From: Bacteroidaceae bacterium
Lineage (GTDB): Bacteria; Bacteroidota; Bacteroidia; Bacteroidales; Bacteroidaceae
Assembly: GCA_017557635.1 (NCBI GenBank)
Contig: JAFYYH010000016.1
Coordinates: 186,001 to 250,000 of the forward strand
Length of the DNA: 64,000 nt
Direction of reading: 5' to 3'
In this document: positions 62,416-64,000 of the stretch, one piece after another
How positions within the stretch are numbered: position 1 is the first letter of the stretch
Layout: each line of letters starts with the position of its first letter
Notes under the pieces: model-generated
Database searches by the model: none
What the model was told of the DNA's origin: nothing
The model's input: only the letters and a program-made list of their open reading frames with translations
Program-made: the position numbers and the translations under genes

Positions 62416-63477
62416 ATGACAGTATCATTGATTTTGGCCGACGGCACCTGCTTCAAGGGTGAATCATTCGGCTATGAACATCCCGTAAGCGGTGAGTTGG
62501 TATTCAACACCGCTATGGCAGGTTATCCTGAGATCCTGACTGAGCCTGCATCACGCGGTCAGCTCATTGTAATGACCTATCCGGTCATTGGTAACTATGG
62601 TATACAGCCCATGACTCCCGATGAGTTCGGACTGCCCACCAATGCAGAGAGTGCAAGCGCACAGGCACGCGCCCTGATAGTAAGTGAGGTCAGTGATTTC
62701 TACAGTCACTGGAACGCCAAGGAGTCACTCGGCGAGTGGATGAAGCGCAATAAGATTGTAGGTGTTATGGGTGTCGATACCCGTGAACTTACCAAGCACA
62801 TCCGTAACCACGGCAGCATGACCGCCAAGATCCTGTTTGACGGCCAGAAGAAACCCGAGGAGTACGCCTACACAAATATGCTTCCGGAGGTATCGGTCGA
62901 GAAACCTGTTACCTATAACGAGGGTGCATCAAAGAAGGTGGTACTGGTAGACTGCGGTGTTAAGGCCGGAGTCGTACGCTGCCTGATCAATGAAGACCTT
63001 GAGGTTGTACGCGTTCCCTGGAACTATGACTACTCAAAGATTAAGATGGACGGTCTTGTAATCTCAGACGGTCCCGGTAACCCCAGTTACTGCAGTGAGG
63101 TTGTAACACGCCTGCAGAAGTTCATGGCCAAGAACGACACTCCCATTCTGGGTATCGGCATGGGATGCCTGCTGCTGGGTCTTGCCGGCGGTATGGATAC
63201 ATACAAGCTCAAGTTCGGTCACCACACTCAGAATCAGCCGGTACAGCTGGTTGGAACAGACTGTTGCTACATCACCACACAGAACCACAACTACGCCATC
63301 CGTGAGGATTCAGTTGTAGGTCAGTGGAAGGTATACCTCAAGAACCTGAACGATGATTCAGTTGAGGGCATCTACAACACACGCAAGCCCTGGGTAGGCG
63401 TGATGTTCCACTCAGAGAGCGATCAGGTTAACACTGACGCCATGTTTATTTACGATGATTTTGTTTCAAAACTCTAA
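62416..63477 (+). CDS. carA: Carbamoyl-phosphate synthase small subunit, nucleophile Cys missing
   Basis: Small (glutaminase-type) subunit of carbamoyl-phosphate synthase, 353 aa, for arginine/pyrimidine synthesis. The N-terminal CPSase domain (LADGTCFKGESFGYEHPVSGE, VMGVDTRELTKHIRNHGSM) is ordinary. In the class I amidotransferase domain the nucleophile elbow, normally GICxG(H/N)Q, reads GIGMGCLLLG: Gly248 stands where Cys should be and Cys251 three residues on. His332 and Glu334 of the triad remain (FHSES). Animal CPS1 similarly lost this Cys (to Ser) and uses ammonia. Other segments (VDCGVK, VPWNYDYSK) also resemble the animal enzyme. ATG at 62416 chosen; the open frame from 62347 would run through the terminator. 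12 bp before carB. Confidence 0.9.
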   Translation: MTVSLILADGTCFKGESFGYEHPVSGELVFNTAMAGYPEILTEPASRGQLIVMTYPVIGNYGIQPMTPDEFGLPTNAESASAQARALIVSEVSDFYSHWNAKESLGEWMKRNKIVGVMGVDTRELTKHIRNHGSMTAKILFDGQKKPEEYAYTNMLPEVSVEKPVTYNEGASKKVVLVDCGVKAGVVRCLINEDLEVVRVPWNYDYSKIKMDGLVISDGPGNPSYCSEVVTRLQKFMAKNDTPILGIGMGCLLLGLAGGMDTYKLKFGHHTQNQPVQLVGTDCCYITTQNHNYAIREDSVVGQWKVYLKNLNDDSVEGIYNTRKPWVGVMFHSESDQVNTDAMFIYDDFVSKL

Positions 63478-63489
63478 CACCCCGCTACT

Positions 63490-64000
63490 ATGGCATTGAA
63501 GAAATACAAGAAAGTGCTGCTCCTGGGTTCAGGTGCACTCAAGATAGGTGAGGCCGGCGAATTCGATTACTCAGGTTCACAGGCCCTCAAGGCTCTTAAG
63601 GAGGAGAACATTGAGACTATCCTCATTAATCCTAACATCGCTACAGTACAGACCAGTGAGGGTGTAGCTGACAGAGTTTATTTCTACCCTGTAACCCCGT
63701 TCTTTGTAGAGAAGGTAATTGCTAAGGAGCGTCCCGATGCAATCCTGCTGGCATTCGGTGGTCAGACCGCCCTGAACTGCGGTGTTGCCCTGGAGCAGAA
63801 CGGTGTTCTGGATAAATATAAGGTAAAGGTTCTGGGTACTCAGGTTAAGGCCATCATGGACACTGAGGACCGCGACCTCTTTATCAAGCGTCTGGATGAG
63901 ATAGGTGTACAGACCATCAAGAGCCACGCCGTAGAGACTATGGACGATGCACGCGCAGCCGCACGTGAGCTGGGTTACCCGGTTATCATCCGTTCTGCAT
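63490..64000 (+). CDS. carB: Carbamoyl-phosphate synthase large subunit, 3'-truncated by window edge
   Basis: N-terminal ~170 residues of the ATP-grasp synthetase subunit of carbamoyl-phosphate synthase; the family length is about 1070 aa. [21 protein letters not shown], then [24 protein letters not shown] and [13 protein letters not shown] are visible. This wording (GSG, NPNIA-VQT, TALNCGV) is closer to the animal CPS1/CAD type than to E. coli CarB (GAGPIVIGQACEFDYSG, NSNPATIMTD). Start ATG 63490, 12 bp after carA, no terminator between them. Confidence 0.96.
   Translation, partial: MALKKYKKVLLLGSGALKIGEAGEFDYSGSQALKALKEENIETILINPNIATVQTSEGVADRVYFYPVTPFFVEKVIAKERPDAILLAFGGQTALNCGVALEQNGVLDKYKVKVLGTQVKAIMDTEDRDLFIKRLDEIGVQTIKSHAVETMDDARAAARELGYPVIIRSA

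Noticed and set aside
62416..63477. CarA nucleophile loss as a sequencing or assembly error
   Set aside because: The whole elbow differs from the consensus (Cys, His/Asn and Gln positions), the frame is intact, and downstream residues are normal; a single-base error cannot account for it.

Overview
The window reads as one contiguous piece of a Bacteroidales (Bacteroidota) chromosome, probably from a gut, rumen or oral lineage near Bacteroides or Prevotella. The evidence is repeated TAnnTTTG -7 promoter boxes with few Shine-Dalgarno sequences, an nqrABCDEF operon, a type IX secretion plug-family protein, a TamB-like giant, the serC-serA-DUF1015 trio, an archaeal-type ProRS, GlnRS, and several xylan-degradation genes. 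I see no IS elements, phage genes, CRISPR arrays, rRNA or integration scars. Gene density is very high, and both edges cut a gene (xylB on the left, carB on the right).

Layout. 1-2.8 kb: xylB (partial) and xylA for xylose catabolism. 2.8-9.4 kb: SDR, MscS, a TPR lipoprotein with a C-terminal HTH-like domain, and the minus-strand set glnS / TPR protein / small membrane protein. 9.4-16.8 kb: housekeeping and envelope genes (TIGR02757, CDF transporter, GT2, rarA, a lipoprotein, the type IX plug-like protein, a CE1-type esterase). 16.8-19.3 kb: a minus-strand operon of an HTH-DUF805 membrane protein, a periplasmic thioredoxin and a barrel-like protein. 19.4-25.2 kb: proS and tamB, convergent. 25.4-31.4 kb: Na+-pumping NADH:quinone reductase, whose NqrC carries an N-terminal rubredoxin domain. 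31.7-35.8 kb: serC, serA, a DUF1015 protein, a YjbR protein and a free-Met-sulfoxide reductase. 35.9-39.4 kb: a YigZ protein, a GH67 alpha-glucuronidase, a small outer-membrane barrel, and tRNA-Thr(CGU) on the minus strand.

39.5-62.2 kb is one long plus-strand biosynthetic operon with overlapping or near-touching genes. It has a ketoreductase, three Cys-containing ketosynthases, a half-size ketosynthase-like protein, a chain-length-factor-like protein, two ACPs, two hot-dog dehydratases, a thioesterase, an O-methyltransferase, three acyltransferase domains, a GT2, a LolA-like protein, a small transporter and an MMPL exporter fused to an acyltransferase. This is the toolkit of aryl-polyene (APE) type lipid-pigment pathways. 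It is followed by an FAD desaturase-like enzyme, a radical SAM protein, an unknown 120-aa protein, an alpha/beta hydrolase, a PaaK-like AMP ligase, another acyltransferase and a GH43 lipoprotein. The expected product is a methylated, possibly glycosylated polyene acyl lipid exported to the outer membrane; its starter unit cannot be read from the sequence.

62.2-64 kb: carA and carB (partial) encode a carbamoyl-phosphate synthase resembling the animal enzymes. The glutaminase nucleophile Cys of CarA is replaced by Gly. A well-formed promoter and a leader ending in a terminator hairpin precede carA.

The observations I rate most worth checking are the rubredoxin-NqrC fusion, the CarA without its nucleophile and its attenuator-like leader, the non-canonical APE-like cluster, and an HTH-like domain shared by two unrelated membrane proteins.
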